Below, piece by piece: positions 8,914 through 17,686 of a stretch of DNA of 64,000 nt. The notes beneath the pieces were generated by a model. The model ran no database searches and was not told the DNA's origin. It saw only the letters and a program-made list of their open reading frames with translations. Numbering within the stretch: the stretch's first letter is position 1; every line of letters starts with the position of its first letter. The position numbers and the translations under genes were made by a program. Origin of the DNA: Paracoccaceae bacterium (GTDB lineage Bacteria > Pseudomonadota > Alphaproteobacteria > Rhodobacterales > Rhodobacteraceae); assembly GCA_902554705.1 (NCBI GenBank), contig CACDPP010000002.1, positions 38,072 through 102,071 on the forward strand, given 5' to 3'.

Positions 8914-10407
8914 ATGACTTTGATCAGAGAAGAGGACTTAATAGAAAGCATTGCTGATGCTTTTCAATATATTTCATATTTTCACCCACCAGATTTTGTA
9001 ACTTCTCTATCGTCGGCATGGGAACGGGAAGAAAGCCAAAGTGCAAAAGATGCAATGGCACAAATCCTGGTTAATTCAAGAATGGCTGCCATGGGAAGAC
9101 GTCCTATATGCCAAGATACGGGCAGTGCTAATGTCTATTTAGAAGTAGGCTACGATGTAAAATTTGATTTTTCTCGCAGTCTTCAGGAAGTTGTGGATGA
9201 CGGCGTTCGAAAAGGATACCAATTTCATAAGAACCCACTTCGCGCTTCAATTGTTCTTGATCCGGTAGGTTCACGAAAAAACAGTGGTGATAATACCCCT
9301 GCATTGTTAACCGTTGATCTTATTCCAGGAAATACCGTCTCCGTTTACGTTTCGGCCAAGGGAGGTGGTTCAGAAAATAAAGCAAAATTTGCTGTACTGA
9401 ACCCATCAGATTCAGTTGCTGATTGGGTTGTTGAAACGGTTGAGAAACTAGGCGCTGGTTGGTGTCCTCCTGGCATTCTCGGAATTGGTGTTGGAGGTTC
9501 GTCGGACAGGGCGATGGCAATGGCAAAAAAGGCATTAAATGATCCACTTGATATGCAAGCGTTATTGAAAAATGGCCCTAAAAATAAATCGGAAGAATTA
9601 CGGATTGAAATATATGAAAGAGTAAATGCTCTGGGTATAGGAGCCCAGGGGTTAGGTGGTGTCACTACTGTTTTGGATGTGAAATTAAAAAGTTTTCCGA
9701 CCCATGCAGCATCTCTTCCCGTTGGTTTAATCCCGAACTGTGCAGCAACTCGTCATTTGCATTTTATTTTAGATGGAACGGGCGTTCCTAAGTTTGAAAC
9801 ACCCGATTTGGAGGCGTGGCCAGAAATTTTACTTGATGAAGCAAACAAAAATGCCCGCCGAGTAGATGTGGATAATCTTAATGAAGAAACTTTGGCTAGC
9901 TTGAAAATAGGTGAAACTTTATTGTTAAATGGCACAATTTATACCGGACGAGATGCTGCCCATAAAAGAATAGTCAATTTTCTTGATGAGGGGAAAGCAC
10001 TGCCGGTAAATCTGGAAAATCAAACGATCTATTATGTTGGACCAGTTGATGCCGTTGGTGACGAGGCTATTGGTCCCGCAGGTCCAACAACTTCAACAAG
10101 GATGGATAAATTTACTGACCGTGTTCTCGGTGACACTGGTTTGAAGTTAATGATAGGAAAAGCAGAACGGGGACCTGAAGCAATTGAGGCAATTAAAAAA
10201 CATAAAGCAGTTTATGCAATTGCGGTTGGTGGCGCCGCCTACCTAGTCTCAAAAGCTATAAAAGAGGCCGAACCCGTTGCTTTTAAAGATCTAGGTATGG
10301 AAGCGATTTATAAACTTAGAGTAGAAGACATGCCTGTTTTGGTGGCTGTTGATAACAGTGGAGCTAGTGTTCATAAATCTGGGCCGGCTGCTTGGCGTAA
10401 AAGTTGA
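8914..10407 (+). CDS. fumA: Class I fumarate hydratase (Fe-S)
   Basis: A 497-residue iron-sulfur hydro-lyase interconverting fumarate and malate in the TCA cycle. The N-terminal alpha part has PICQDTGSANVYLEVG and NTPALLTVDLIPG; the central GAGWCPPGILGIGVGG carries one of the cluster cysteines, and the C-terminal beta part (LKIGETLLLNGTIYTGRDA, GPTTSTRMDKF) is fused in the same chain, as in single-chain class I enzymes. L-tartrate dehydratases share this fold, so tartrate-type substrates cannot be excluded, particularly as two dehydrogenases follow. A GGAG lies upstream of the ATG. Confidence 0.9.
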   Translation: MTLIREEDLIESIADAFQYISYFHPPDFVTSLSSAWEREESQSAKDAMAQILVNSRMAAMGRRPICQDTGSANVYLEVGYDVKFDFSRSLQEVVDDGVRKGYQFHKNPLRASIVLDPVGSRKNSGDNTPALLTVDLIPGNTVSVYVSAKGGGSENKAKFAVLNPSDSVADWVVETVEKLGAGWCPPGILGIGVGGSSDRAMAMAKKALNDPLDMQALLKNGPKNKSEELRIEIYERVNALGIGAQGLGGVTTVLDVKLKSFPTHAASLPVGLIPNCAATRHLHFILDGTGVPKFETPDLEAWPEILLDEANKNARRVDVDNLNEETLASLKIGETLLLNGTIYTGRDAAHKRIVNFLDEGKALPVNLENQTIYYVGPVDAVGDEAIGPAGPTTSTRMDKFTDRVLGDTGLKLMIGKAERGPEAIEAIKKHKAVYAIAVGGAAYLVSKAIKEAEPVAFKDLGMEAIYKLRVEDMPVLVAVDNSGASVHKSGPAAWRKS

Positions 10408-10432
10408 CCAAAAGTAAGGCATGATGTTTTAG

Positions 10433-11191
10433 ATGCAAAAAGTTTTGATTACAGCAGGGGCATCAGGCATTGGTTATGCTCTAGCCGAAGCATTTTATGC
10501 TGAAGGTTACAAAGTCTGGATAATAGATATTTCAGAAGAAGATTTAACAAAATGCCCGAAAAATTGGGAACAGACTAAGCTTGATGTAAGCGATGAAAAT
10601 GCAATGATCGACCTTTTTAACGAAATAAAAAATAAATGGGGAGGTTTAGATGTTCTGTGTGCAAACGCAGGGACGGCAGGGCCAACAGAGCTTGTTGAGG
10701 ATCAAGGTGTTTCAGCTTTTAAAAATTGTCTAGACGTTAATTTAATTGGAGCTTTTTTATCCGTAAAAGGCTGTTTGCCAGTTATGAAAAAGCAAGGCAG
10801 AGGAGCAATTATTTTTACCTCATCAACTGCCGGCCTCTATGGCTTTCCCTATCGTTCACCATACTCGGCAAGCAAATGGGCGCTACACGGTTTAATGAAA
10901 ACCGTTGCTATGGAAGCTGGTTCATTTGGAATACGTGCAAATGCTATTGCGCCTGGTTGTGTCGAAGGGGATCGAATTAATGGTGTTATTGAAAGGGAAG
11001 CTATTCAAAAGAATACGAAGGCGGATATTGTGCGCCAAGCTTATAAGGCGGGTACCTCTCTAAATACTTTTATTGAGGCAAGGGATATCGCAGCTATGGC
11101 TGTATTTTTGGCTTCAGAGGCAGCAAGACTTGTATCGGGTCAGATCATAGCCGTAGACGGTCATACAGAAAACCCAGATCCTAAAATATAA
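10433..11191 (+). CDS. SDR family oxidoreductase
   Basis: A 252-residue classical short-chain dehydrogenase. The cofactor motif is TAGASGIG, followed by CANAGTAGP (NAG motif), the catalytic serine in FTSSTAGL and the YSASK Tyr-Lys pair. The C-terminal SGQIIAVDGHTE is typical of the FabG-like branch. It starts 26 bp after the fumarase stop and is followed 16 bp later by an Ldh-type dehydrogenase, so the three form a likely operon that converts a hydroxy-acid. Substrate unknown. Confidence 0.88.
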   Translation: MQKVLITAGASGIGYALAEAFYAEGYKVWIIDISEEDLTKCPKNWEQTKLDVSDENAMIDLFNEIKNKWGGLDVLCANAGTAGPTELVEDQGVSAFKNCLDVNLIGAFLSVKGCLPVMKKQGRGAIIFTSSTAGLYGFPYRSPYSASKWALHGLMKTVAMEAGSFGIRANAIAPGCVEGDRINGVIEREAIQKNTKADIVRQAYKAGTSLNTFIEARDIAAMAVFLASEAARLVSGQIIAVDGHTENPDPKI

Positions 11192-11206
11192 ATATACGGA
11201 GAGATT

Positions 11207-12250
11207 TTGGAAGAAATTACCAGTAAAATTGTATTAGATGAAAAAAGGTTGAGACTGGCCTCGGATCAAGTCGATAGAGTTTTGACAGGAATTTTTATAT
11301 CGGTCGGTTTCCCAGAAGATATCTCAAAGGCAATCTCATCTCATCTCGTTGATGCCAATTTAGTTGGCGTTGAAAGCCACGGAGTTATGCGAGTTTTGGA
11401 GTATGCAGATGAAGTAAAATCTGGTGTCTTAAATGCTTCTAGTCGTCCCAAGTTGATAAAAAACGGCAAGAATTTTCTTGAAATTAATGCAAATGGTGGC
11501 ATAGGAATTCCAGCGCTTAATCTTGCTTATGATGAATGCTGCAACGATGCAGAAGACAAGGGTCTATCTGTTATGGCGGTCAAAGATGTTGGGCATACTG
11601 GCCGTCTTGGCGCATATGCTGAAGTTGCTGGTGAGAGAGGTTTTTTAACGATTTGCTTGGGAGGCGGAAACCGTCAACATTGGAGGCAGGTTGCTCCTCC
11701 CGGTGGAGCTAAAGCGATGCTGCCAACTAATCCTTGGTGTATAGGAATACCAGCAGGAAAAACTGGTCCTGTGGTTCTGGATTTTGCCACATCCAAAATC
11801 GCGGGTGGATGGATTTATGCGGCTAAGTCTGCAGGTGCACTTTTGCCTGATAATTCTGTAAAAGATGCACATGGAAATGTGACCAGAAATCCAGATGATT
11901 ATTTTTCTGGTGGCGCACTTATGCCAGCCGCTGAGCATAAAGGATTTGGTTTAGCTTTAATTGCCGAATTAGTTGGGCAGGCATTGCTTGGGCCATCAAC
12001 AACTAAGCATTGGCTGTTAATAGCGATAAAAGCAGATCAGTTCCGTGAAAAAAATGCTTTTGAACAAATAGCGGATGAAATTTTGGATGAACTCAGGTCA
12101 TGTCCACCGGCACCGAGAAGTTCGGGAGTTCAGATACCGGGCGAACGCGAACGAATTCAAAGAAGCGCGTCCCAGAATATTCTTCAAATACCAGTGTCTA
12201 CATGGGATCAGATTTGTGATCTGGCAGGTAAACATGGCGTACCAATTTAA
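11207..12250 (+). CDS. Malate/L-lactate (Ldh2/YlbC/YiaK) family dehydrogenase
   Basis: A 347-residue NAD(P)-dependent 2-hydroxyacid dehydrogenase of the Ldh_2 fold, unrelated to classical Rossmann malate dehydrogenase. Conserved blocks are GVESHGVMRV, containing the catalytic histidine, the KDVGHTGRLGAYAE loop, and PTNPWCIGIPA with VVLDFATS. Family members act on malate, ureidoglycolate, sulfolactate or 2,3-diketogulonate. The start is a TTG with CGGAGAG a few bases upstream; no ATG lies nearby. It ends 18 bp before the convergent MoaD-like gene. Confidence 0.87.
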   Translation: MEEITSKIVLDEKRLRLASDQVDRVLTGIFISVGFPEDISKAISSHLVDANLVGVESHGVMRVLEYADEVKSGVLNASSRPKLIKNGKNFLEINANGGIGIPALNLAYDECCNDAEDKGLSVMAVKDVGHTGRLGAYAEVAGERGFLTICLGGGNRQHWRQVAPPGGAKAMLPTNPWCIGIPAGKTGPVVLDFATSKIAGGWIYAAKSAGALLPDNSVKDAHGNVTRNPDDYFSGGALMPAAEHKGFGLALIAELVGQALLGPSTTKHWLLIAIKADQFREKNAFEQIADEILDELRSCPPAPRSSGVQIPGERERIQRSASQNILQIPVSTWDQICDLAGKHGVPI

Positions 12251-12268
12251 ACCTTACCAAAGATTTAT

Positions 12269-12514
12269 TTAGCCACCCTTGAATTGCTGAAGTAGAAATA
12301 TTTCACTTTCAGGCTTAATAGGTGTGTGGTCAGCTCCAGCTACTAATTCTCCATCAACTGCAACTGAAACACCCGCTTCTATTACGGGCTCCAAGTTTGG
12401 ATAAATAGAAATAAGCTCGTCGAGCATATTACCAACAGTTTCTGCTTTTACTTTAACTACTAGCTCTCCGTCAGTGAATTGGCGCAAACCTGACCACAGA
12501 TTTACTTCTGCCAT
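12269..12514 (-). CDS. MoaD/ThiS-like ubiquitin-fold sulfur carrier
   Basis: An 81-residue protein with the beta-grasp pattern of MoaD/ThiS, ending in the diglycine tail FKGG that is adenylated and thiocarboxylated in sulfur carriers. It is the last cistron of the molybdenum hydroxylase operon, with its ATG overlapping the large-subunit stop by one base (TAATG). Its position suggests a carrier dedicated to making molybdopterin for, or sulfurating, this enzyme, rather than general molybdopterin synthesis; no moaE, moeB or other cofactor gene is nearby. A function outside cofactor synthesis is also possible. Confidence 0.75.
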   Translation of the reverse strand: MAEVNLWSGLRQFTDGELVVKVKAETVGNMLDELISIYPNLEPVIEAGVSVAVDGELVAGADHTPIKPESEIFLLQQFKGG

Positions 12515-14760
12515 TAGCTATCTTCCTTGATCGCTTTTAATACCTTTGGAGGGGAAATTGGCAAATGCCGGAGGCGTTTTCCAGTCGCGTCTGCGATTGC
12601 GTTAGCAATTGCTGGAAGTGGAGGCGCTATTCCTGTTTCCCCAACTCCGCGTACACCAAATGGGTGGCTGTCGCTTGGTACTTCAACAATGACTGTATCT
12701 ATCATAGGAAGGTCTGAGGCGACAGGTACCCGATAGTCTAAAAACCCTGCGTTCTGCAACCTGCCGTCTTGGCCATAGATATACTCTTCGTTTAAGGCCC
12801 AGCCTATTCCTTGCGCTGCCCCACCTTGGAACTGACCCTCAACATATGACGGATGGATAGCTCTGCCTGCATCTTGAACGACAAGATAACGCAAGATAGT
12901 AGCTCGTCCCGTTTCTGGATCCACCTCAAGATCAACAACGTGCGTACCAAAACTTTCTCCTGCGCCTCCAAAGGTAGTCGCGTGATGACCGGAGATAGGT
13001 CCTCCCGTGCGTCCCATTCGACGACCGATTTCCTTAATTGTCATCGGAGGAAAGTCACCGGCATTTGGTCCTGCTGGGTGAGCGGCACCATCAAACCAAT
13101 CGACTGCTTCTTGATCAATGCCCCATTTGTTGGCGGCACGTTGGCACATTTCTTTGATAGCTTCATTACACGCTTCAACTGCAGCTTTGCCTATAGCAAA
13201 AGTTGCTCGACTTCCGTGGGTTGGTTCATTGACACCTAGAGAGCCGGTTTCAACGACATTTACCCGAACATCTTCATACGGGATTCCCAGTGTTTCAGCC
13301 ACCATCAGAGCCATTGATGCTCTACTCCCACCAATATCTGGTGTCCCTATAGATAAAGTAACGGTCCCGTCTTCACCCAAAGCCATAGAAATGGATGTCT
13401 CTCCGCCATGGTTCATCCAAAACCCTGAAGCAATTCCTCTTCCTTGGTTAGGGCCAAGCTCTACATTTAAATTTGGATGGGATTTTGCAGCTTCAAGGGT
13501 TTCTATAAGTCCTATTTTTCTGAACGTTGGTCCAAAACTTGATTTAGTACCTTCTTTAGATCCGTTCAAAAGCCTTACATCAATGGGATCCAGATTTAGT
13601 TCACGGCACATTTCGTCCACAAGACTTTCTACTGCGAACGCTGCCATAGGAGATCCTGGCGCTCTGTATGCTGCTGACTTGGGCCGGTTAGAAAGCACGT
13701 CGTAACCAATGTGATGTACGGCAGGAAGATGATAATTAGCAAACGCGCACTCTAATGCCATGCCTGTTGGCGCCATTCCTGGGAACGCTCCACCTTGCAT
13801 CCTGAAAACTGCCGAAGCGGCTGTCATTTGTCCATTTTTCTTCATGCCTATTTTAACGTCCATTGAAGCGGACGCAGTTGGGCCTGTGGCACGTAGAACT
13901 TCGGATCGGGTCATAACCAACTTTACGGGCTGACCACCTGCTTTTCGTGAAAGGGCTAGTGAAAGGGCTTCAGAAAAAATTGTAGTTTTTCCACCAAAGC
14001 CACCACCTATCTCTGACGGCGTAACCCGAAGTTGAGAAGCTTCTAGTCCAAGAACCGCTGCGCACATTTTTCTGATAAACCACTGACCTTGCGTGCAGAT
14101 CCACATGTCGCCTTTTCCATCTTGGCCAAGTTGTCCAACACAGGCATGTGGCTCAATGTAGCCCTGATGTGCAGCTTCTGTCTTATAGGTGTTTTCCATA
14201 ACCAGATCGGCTTCTGAAAATCCCGCCTCCAGGTCGCCGTGGCCAAAATCCATGTAAGACACAATATTGGGAGGTAAGCCTTCCGGAACAGAATGATCTT
14301 GTGCTCCCTCTCTTATTACAGGCGCATCTGATTGCATAGCTTCATCAACATCGGTTACGTGAGGAAGAATTTCATATTCAACTTCAATAAGCTTTATAGC
14401 ATCTTTGGCTGCTAGTGCTGATGTTGCTGCGATGGCAGCAACTGCGTGCCCATCATATAGAGCCCTATCACCCGCTATCGTATTTTCCTGTAGATAAAAA
14501 TCTTCTCCTTTTAAACCAGTAGGAAAATCAGCTCGAGTTACAAAAGCTTTTACACCTGACAATGCCTCTGCTTTAGAAGTATCAATTTTAACAATACGCG
14601 CATGAGCGTGAGGAGAGCGGAGTACTGCCGCGTGAAGCATATTTGGAGCATTGAAGTCTGCCCCATATTTTGCTCGCCCTGTTACTTTGTCTAAGCCATC
14701 AGGACGGTTGGGACGGGTACCTATATATTTGAATTTATTTATGAGTTCATCTTTTGCCAT
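12514..14760 (-). CDS. Xanthine dehydrogenase-family molybdopterin-binding (large) subunit
   Basis: A 748-residue catalytic subunit of the xanthine oxidase family. The N-terminal Ald_Xan_dh_C-type domain (GLDKVTGRAKYGADF) is followed by the Mo-pterin binding domain with EIGGGFGGKT, the loop SAAYRAPGSP, and the C-terminal GVGETGIAPPLPAIANAIADATG, which contains the active-site glutamate. The active-site loop is AYRAPGS, not the AYxCSFR of form I CO dehydrogenase, so it is a molybdenum hydroxylase of unknown substrate, such as an N-heterocycle or aldehyde. Each neighbouring cistron overlaps by one base. Confidence 0.9.
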   Translation of the reverse strand: MAKDELINKFKYIGTRPNRPDGLDKVTGRAKYGADFNAPNMLHAAVLRSPHAHARIVKIDTSKAEALSGVKAFVTRADFPTGLKGEDFYLQENTIAGDRALYDGHAVAAIAATSALAAKDAIKLIEVEYEILPHVTDVDEAMQSDAPVIREGAQDHSVPEGLPPNIVSYMDFGHGDLEAGFSEADLVMENTYKTEAAHQGYIEPHACVGQLGQDGKGDMWICTQGQWFIRKMCAAVLGLEASQLRVTPSEIGGGFGGKTTIFSEALSLALSRKAGGQPVKLVMTRSEVLRATGPTASASMDVKIGMKKNGQMTAASAVFRMQGGAFPGMAPTGMALECAFANYHLPAVHHIGYDVLSNRPKSAAYRAPGSPMAAFAVESLVDEMCRELNLDPIDVRLLNGSKEGTKSSFGPTFRKIGLIETLEAAKSHPNLNVELGPNQGRGIASGFWMNHGGETSISMALGEDGTVTLSIGTPDIGGSRASMALMVAETLGIPYEDVRVNVVETGSLGVNEPTHGSRATFAIGKAAVEACNEAIKEMCQRAANKWGIDQEAVDWFDGAAHPAGPNAGDFPPMTIKEIGRRMGRTGGPISGHHATTFGGAGESFGTHVVDLEVDPETGRATILRYLVVQDAGRAIHPSYVEGQFQGGAAQGIGWALNEEYIYGQDGRLQNAGFLDYRVPVASDLPMIDTVIVEVPSDSHPFGVRGVGETGIAPPLPAIANAIADATGKRLRHLPISPPKVLKAIKEDS

Positions 14761-15242
14761 TAGGATGCTTCCCTCATTTCTTTTGCTGCATCTAGCACAG
14801 CCCTTATAATTTTATCATATCCGGTACATCGACAAAGATTACCAGCTAACCAATATCGCACCTGTTCTTCATTTGGGTCAGGGTTTTTTTCCAATAAATT
14901 TTTTGCTGCGACCAGAATACCTGGTGTGCAAATACCGCACTGCAAAGCGGCATGCTCAACAAATTTTTTCTGAAGGGGGTGCAGTTTGTCCCCTTTCGCC
15001 ATACCCTCAATTGTTTCGATACTTTTGCCACTCGCTTCAACACCTAGCATTAAACATGAGCACACTAGTCGGTCCTCAATGGTTACAGTGCAGGCGCCAC
15101 AATCGCCTGTTCCGCACCCTTCTTTTGTTCCGGTTAAGTTGAGGCGGTCCCTTAAAACATCCAATAGAGTTTCCCGAGGATCACATAGAAACTCAACATC
15201 GTCTCCGTTAACTTTGGCAGTTACATGAATATTACTCATCAT
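14760..15242 (-). CDS. Molybdenum hydroxylase 2Fe-2S (small) subunit
   Basis: A 160-residue iron-sulfur subunit carrying two [2Fe-2S] clusters. The plant-type ferredoxin domain has Cys43, Cys48, Cys51 and Cys63 (CGTGDCGAC), and the helical second domain has CGICTPG and CRCTGYDKI. It passes electrons from the molybdenum site to the FAD subunit. The ATG overlaps the stop of the FAD subunit gene by one base, and its own stop overlaps the large-subunit ATG in the same way, giving strict translational coupling. Confidence 0.93.
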   Translation of the reverse strand: MMSNIHVTAKVNGDDVEFLCDPRETLLDVLRDRLNLTGTKEGCGTGDCGACTVTIEDRLVCSCLMLGVEASGKSIETIEGMAKGDKLHPLQKKFVEHAALQCGICTPGILVAAKNLLEKNPDPNEEQVRYWLAGNLCRCTGYDKIIRAVLDAAKEMREAS

Positions 15243-16102
15243 TATTTTCCTTGGGCTCGATCATAAGCTTTTTTTGCAGTGCGCACGGCTAGAACACCAG
15301 CGATGTCTGTTCTAAACTCTATCGTTCCTCTTTTATCATCAATTGGATTACATGCTTTCTCTGCCGCTTGGGCTAGTTTTTTCAACGCTGCTTTATCTAA
15401 TTTGGTTCCGATTATAGCCTGAGCGCATTCATCAACTAATAGCACGGTGGGTGCTACAGCTCCCAAGGCTACGCGTGCATCAGTGATTATTCCATTATCC
15501 AAGCGCAAACTAACCGCGCAGCCCACAACTGCGATATCCATTTCTGTTCTTGGTATGAACCTTAAGTAGGCATCACCTGCATTCTTTTCTCTAGCTGGTA
15601 TATGAACAGCTGAGATCAGTTCACCTTTTTTTAATGATGTTTTGCTTGGACCAGTGGGAATATTTTCGACTTTTTCTGTTCTTTCGCCTGAGGGACCTAT
15701 CACTGAAACAGTAGCCCCAGCGGCAATTTGAGCAGGTACGCTATCTGCTGCAGGTGACCCATTACATAGATTTCCAACTATCGTGGCTCTTCCTTGAATT
15801 TGTGTTGATCCAATTAAATCTGTGGCCTCCACCAAGCCGGGCCAAGCTTTCTTAAATTCCGCATGCTCTGACATCTCAGCGCCTGAAACGCCAATTCCTA
15901 AAGTCCAGCTACCGTCATTATTTTGAGTGATATCCTTTACGCCTTGGATGTGTTTGATATCAATCAGATCATCAGGGGTTAAAATATCAGAACGCATTTG
16001 AACAAGCACGTCTGTCCCTCCAGCAAGAAAACGAATTTGCCCCACTGAATTTGCCGCAATTTCAGATGCATCTAAGAAGTTTGATGGTGTGTGATAATTC
16101 AT
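15242..16102 (-). CDS. Molybdenum hydroxylase FAD-binding (medium) subunit
   Basis: A 286-residue FAD subunit of the CoxM/XdhA type. The two FAD phosphate motifs are visible: FLAGGTDVLVQM near the N-terminus and TIVGNLCNGSPAADS in the middle. The C-terminal CO_deh_flav_C domain runs to the end. It is the first cistron of the order FAD subunit, 2Fe-2S subunit, Mo subunit, MoaD-like, which is the order of aerobic CO dehydrogenase operons, although the large-subunit motif argues against CO as substrate. Confidence 0.92.
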   Translation of the reverse strand: MNYHTPSNFLDASEIAANSVGQIRFLAGGTDVLVQMRSDILTPDDLIDIKHIQGVKDITQNNDGSWTLGIGVSGAEMSEHAEFKKAWPGLVEATDLIGSTQIQGRATIVGNLCNGSPAADSVPAQIAAGATVSVIGPSGERTEKVENIPTGPSKTSLKKGELISAVHIPAREKNAGDAYLRFIPRTEMDIAVVGCAVSLRLDNGIITDARVALGAVAPTVLLVDECAQAIIGTKLDKAALKKLAQAAEKACNPIDDKRGTIEFRTDIAGVLAVRTAKKAYDRAQGK

Positions 16103-16168
16103 AAAAGACTCTGCTAAAAAAGAAATTTTGCTTCGTGTGAAGTCAGGCTAACTTAAAAAATTTATCCA

Positions 16169-16184
16169 ATCAATTTTTATTGAT
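16169..16184 (-). terminator. Weak stem-loop after the Rieske ferredoxin gene
   Basis: A perfect 6-bp inverted repeat (ATCAAT, 4-base loop, ATTGAT) lies about 35 bp past the stop of the ferredoxin gene and is followed on that strand by an A/T-rich stretch with a run of T. The stem is A/T-rich and therefore weak. It could end the ferredoxin transcript before the molybdenum hydroxylase operon. Confidence 0.3.
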
Positions 16185-16217
16185 ACCCTGATTAATTTAT
16201 TTTATTTTTTAAAACTT

Positions 16218-16526
16218 TTACAATTCTATGAAAATTTGTTCGTCTTCAACTTTTAACTTGTATGTTTTTAGGTCTTCGCAAGGTGGGTCCATTACGACTT
16301 TACCAGTCTTAATATTAAAAACTCCGAGATGCATAGGGCATTCTATTTCTTCGCCGTCAATTAAGCCATCTACGAGGTGAATGTCTTCATGCGTGCAAAG
16401 ACCGTCAGTAGCATAAAACCCGTCTTCTAGATGATAAATGCAATATGTTCGATCGTTGTAATCAAATCTGTATTGGTCTTCAAAATCAACATCAGAGGTA
16501 TTGCAAACAAATGTCCAGTCCGCCAT
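16218..16526 (-). CDS. MocE-type Rieske 2Fe-2S ferredoxin
   Basis: A 102-residue soluble Rieske ferredoxin. Cys44 and His46 (CTH) plus Cys63 and His66 (CPMH) bind the [2Fe-2S] cluster. Related proteins serve as electron donors to oxygenases and to non-heme diiron desaturases. It is divergent from, and 78 bp away from, a MocD-like fatty-acid desaturase, and this pairing suggests that the ferredoxin feeds electrons to that enzyme. The name comes from rhizopine catabolism genes, but the families are widespread, so rhizopine use is not implied. Confidence 0.88.
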   Translation of the reverse strand: MADWTFVCNTSDVDFEDQYRFDYNDRTYCIYHLEDGFYATDGLCTHEDIHLVDGLIDGEEIECPMHLGVFNIKTGKVVMDPPCEDLKTYKLKVEDEQIFIEL

Positions 16527-16604
16527 TATCTGTTTCGTCCTTGTTGTTTAAGTTTAGTTTTGAGCTAATTTTATAAAAAGTAAATTGTAGGGTGGCAAAG
16601 AAAA

Positions 16605-17643
16605 ATGGAAATACAAAAACCACAAATCGGGATAAATAGCACATCTGGTGATTGGTTTAAAATTAAAATTGATCGTAAAATTTTAAAAGAGCTTTCAAGG
16701 CGAAGCGATTTTGAAGGTTGGAAACATATAATAATTTATTTTGTTTCTTTATTGGGATTAGGTTTGCTTTGTTACAGCTCTTGGGGCACCTGGTGGTTTA
16801 TTCCTTTATATCTGGCTTACTGCACGTGGTGGGGGGGTGCAGATGCCATATGGCATGAGTGTGGTCACAGAACGGCTTTCAAGACCCGTGGTTTAAATGA
16901 CTTCTTTTATCAAATAGCAAGTTTCATGAATAACTTTGAGTCAGTACGTTTTCATTGGAGTCATTCACTTCATCACAGTTACACAGCATCGGTTGACCCT
17001 CATGATTTTGAGGTAGAGGGTAGCATTTTTTTGGAAACCAAAAACATTGGTAGAGTTTTTAATTATTTTCGTACCAGGATTTGGACTTTTGAATTTGCAC
17101 AAGTCATTACATTACGAAATTTTACAGCATGCTCTTGGTGTTAATACGCGCGTTATGCGCGAATGTATTCCACAGGACAAGCAAGCGTCTTGCATAAGAA
17201 ACTCTCGTATCTACGTTGGATTATGGATAGGAATTATTTTGTTTGCGGTAGCTATTGGTTCTTGGCTACCAGTATTCCTACTTCTTGTTCCCAAGTTTTT
17301 TGCGACGCTGAATATCGTTTGGGGCATAACCCAACATGTAGGGTTGAAAGAGGACGTTAAGGATCACCGTTTGTCTACTCGGTCCGTGCGTTTAAACCCT
17401 ATCTTCAGTTTTATTTACTGGAAAATGGAATATCATATTGAGCACCATATGTTCCCGATGGTTCCATCGCATAAGCTTCCTAAATTACATGAGGTTATAA
17501 AGGAGCAGCTTCCCAAGCCAAAGTCTCTTTACCATGCCTATAAGGAAATCATTCCAGCAGTTTTGAAACAAACTAAAGACCCCGCTTATCATATTAGGGT
17601 TGAGTTACCCGACGCGGGTGCTCAAACAGTTAATTCTGCTTGA
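16605..17643 (+). pseudogene. MocD-like fatty acid desaturase/hydroxylase, frameshifted
   Basis: A diiron membrane desaturase read in two frames. The first part (16605 to about 17120) has His boxes HECGH and HWSHSLHH and ends prematurely at 17144. The second, in the +1 frame (about 17121-17643), continues with LQHALGVNTRV and carries the third box EYHIEHH. Removing one T from the four-T run at 17120-17123 joins the two parts into a single protein of about 345 residues without loss of conserved sequence. Both halves are otherwise intact, so this is either a sequencing or assembly error in a homopolymer, a very recent mutation, or slippage. Its partner is probably the divergent Rieske ferredoxin. 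Confidence 0.8.
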
Positions 17644-17686
17644 TTGAGAAAGATAGCTGTTGGAAATTCGTATAGGAGCCAAAAAC

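Noticed and set aside
13118..13705. A 195-residue frame antisense to the molybdenum subunit gene
   Set aside because: No family motifs, no ribosome binding site, and it lies wholly opposite a conserved coding region.
12514..14760. Large molybdenum subunit as a CO dehydrogenase (coxL)
   Set aside because: The operon order fits, but the active-site loop is AYRAPGS, not the AYxCSFR motif of form I CoxL, and no cox accessory genes are present.
16218..17643. Rhizopine catabolism, from the MocD/MocE-like genes
   Set aside because: Both families are widespread, and no other moc genes (MocB, MocC) are present; the sugar transporter downstream is of a generic type.
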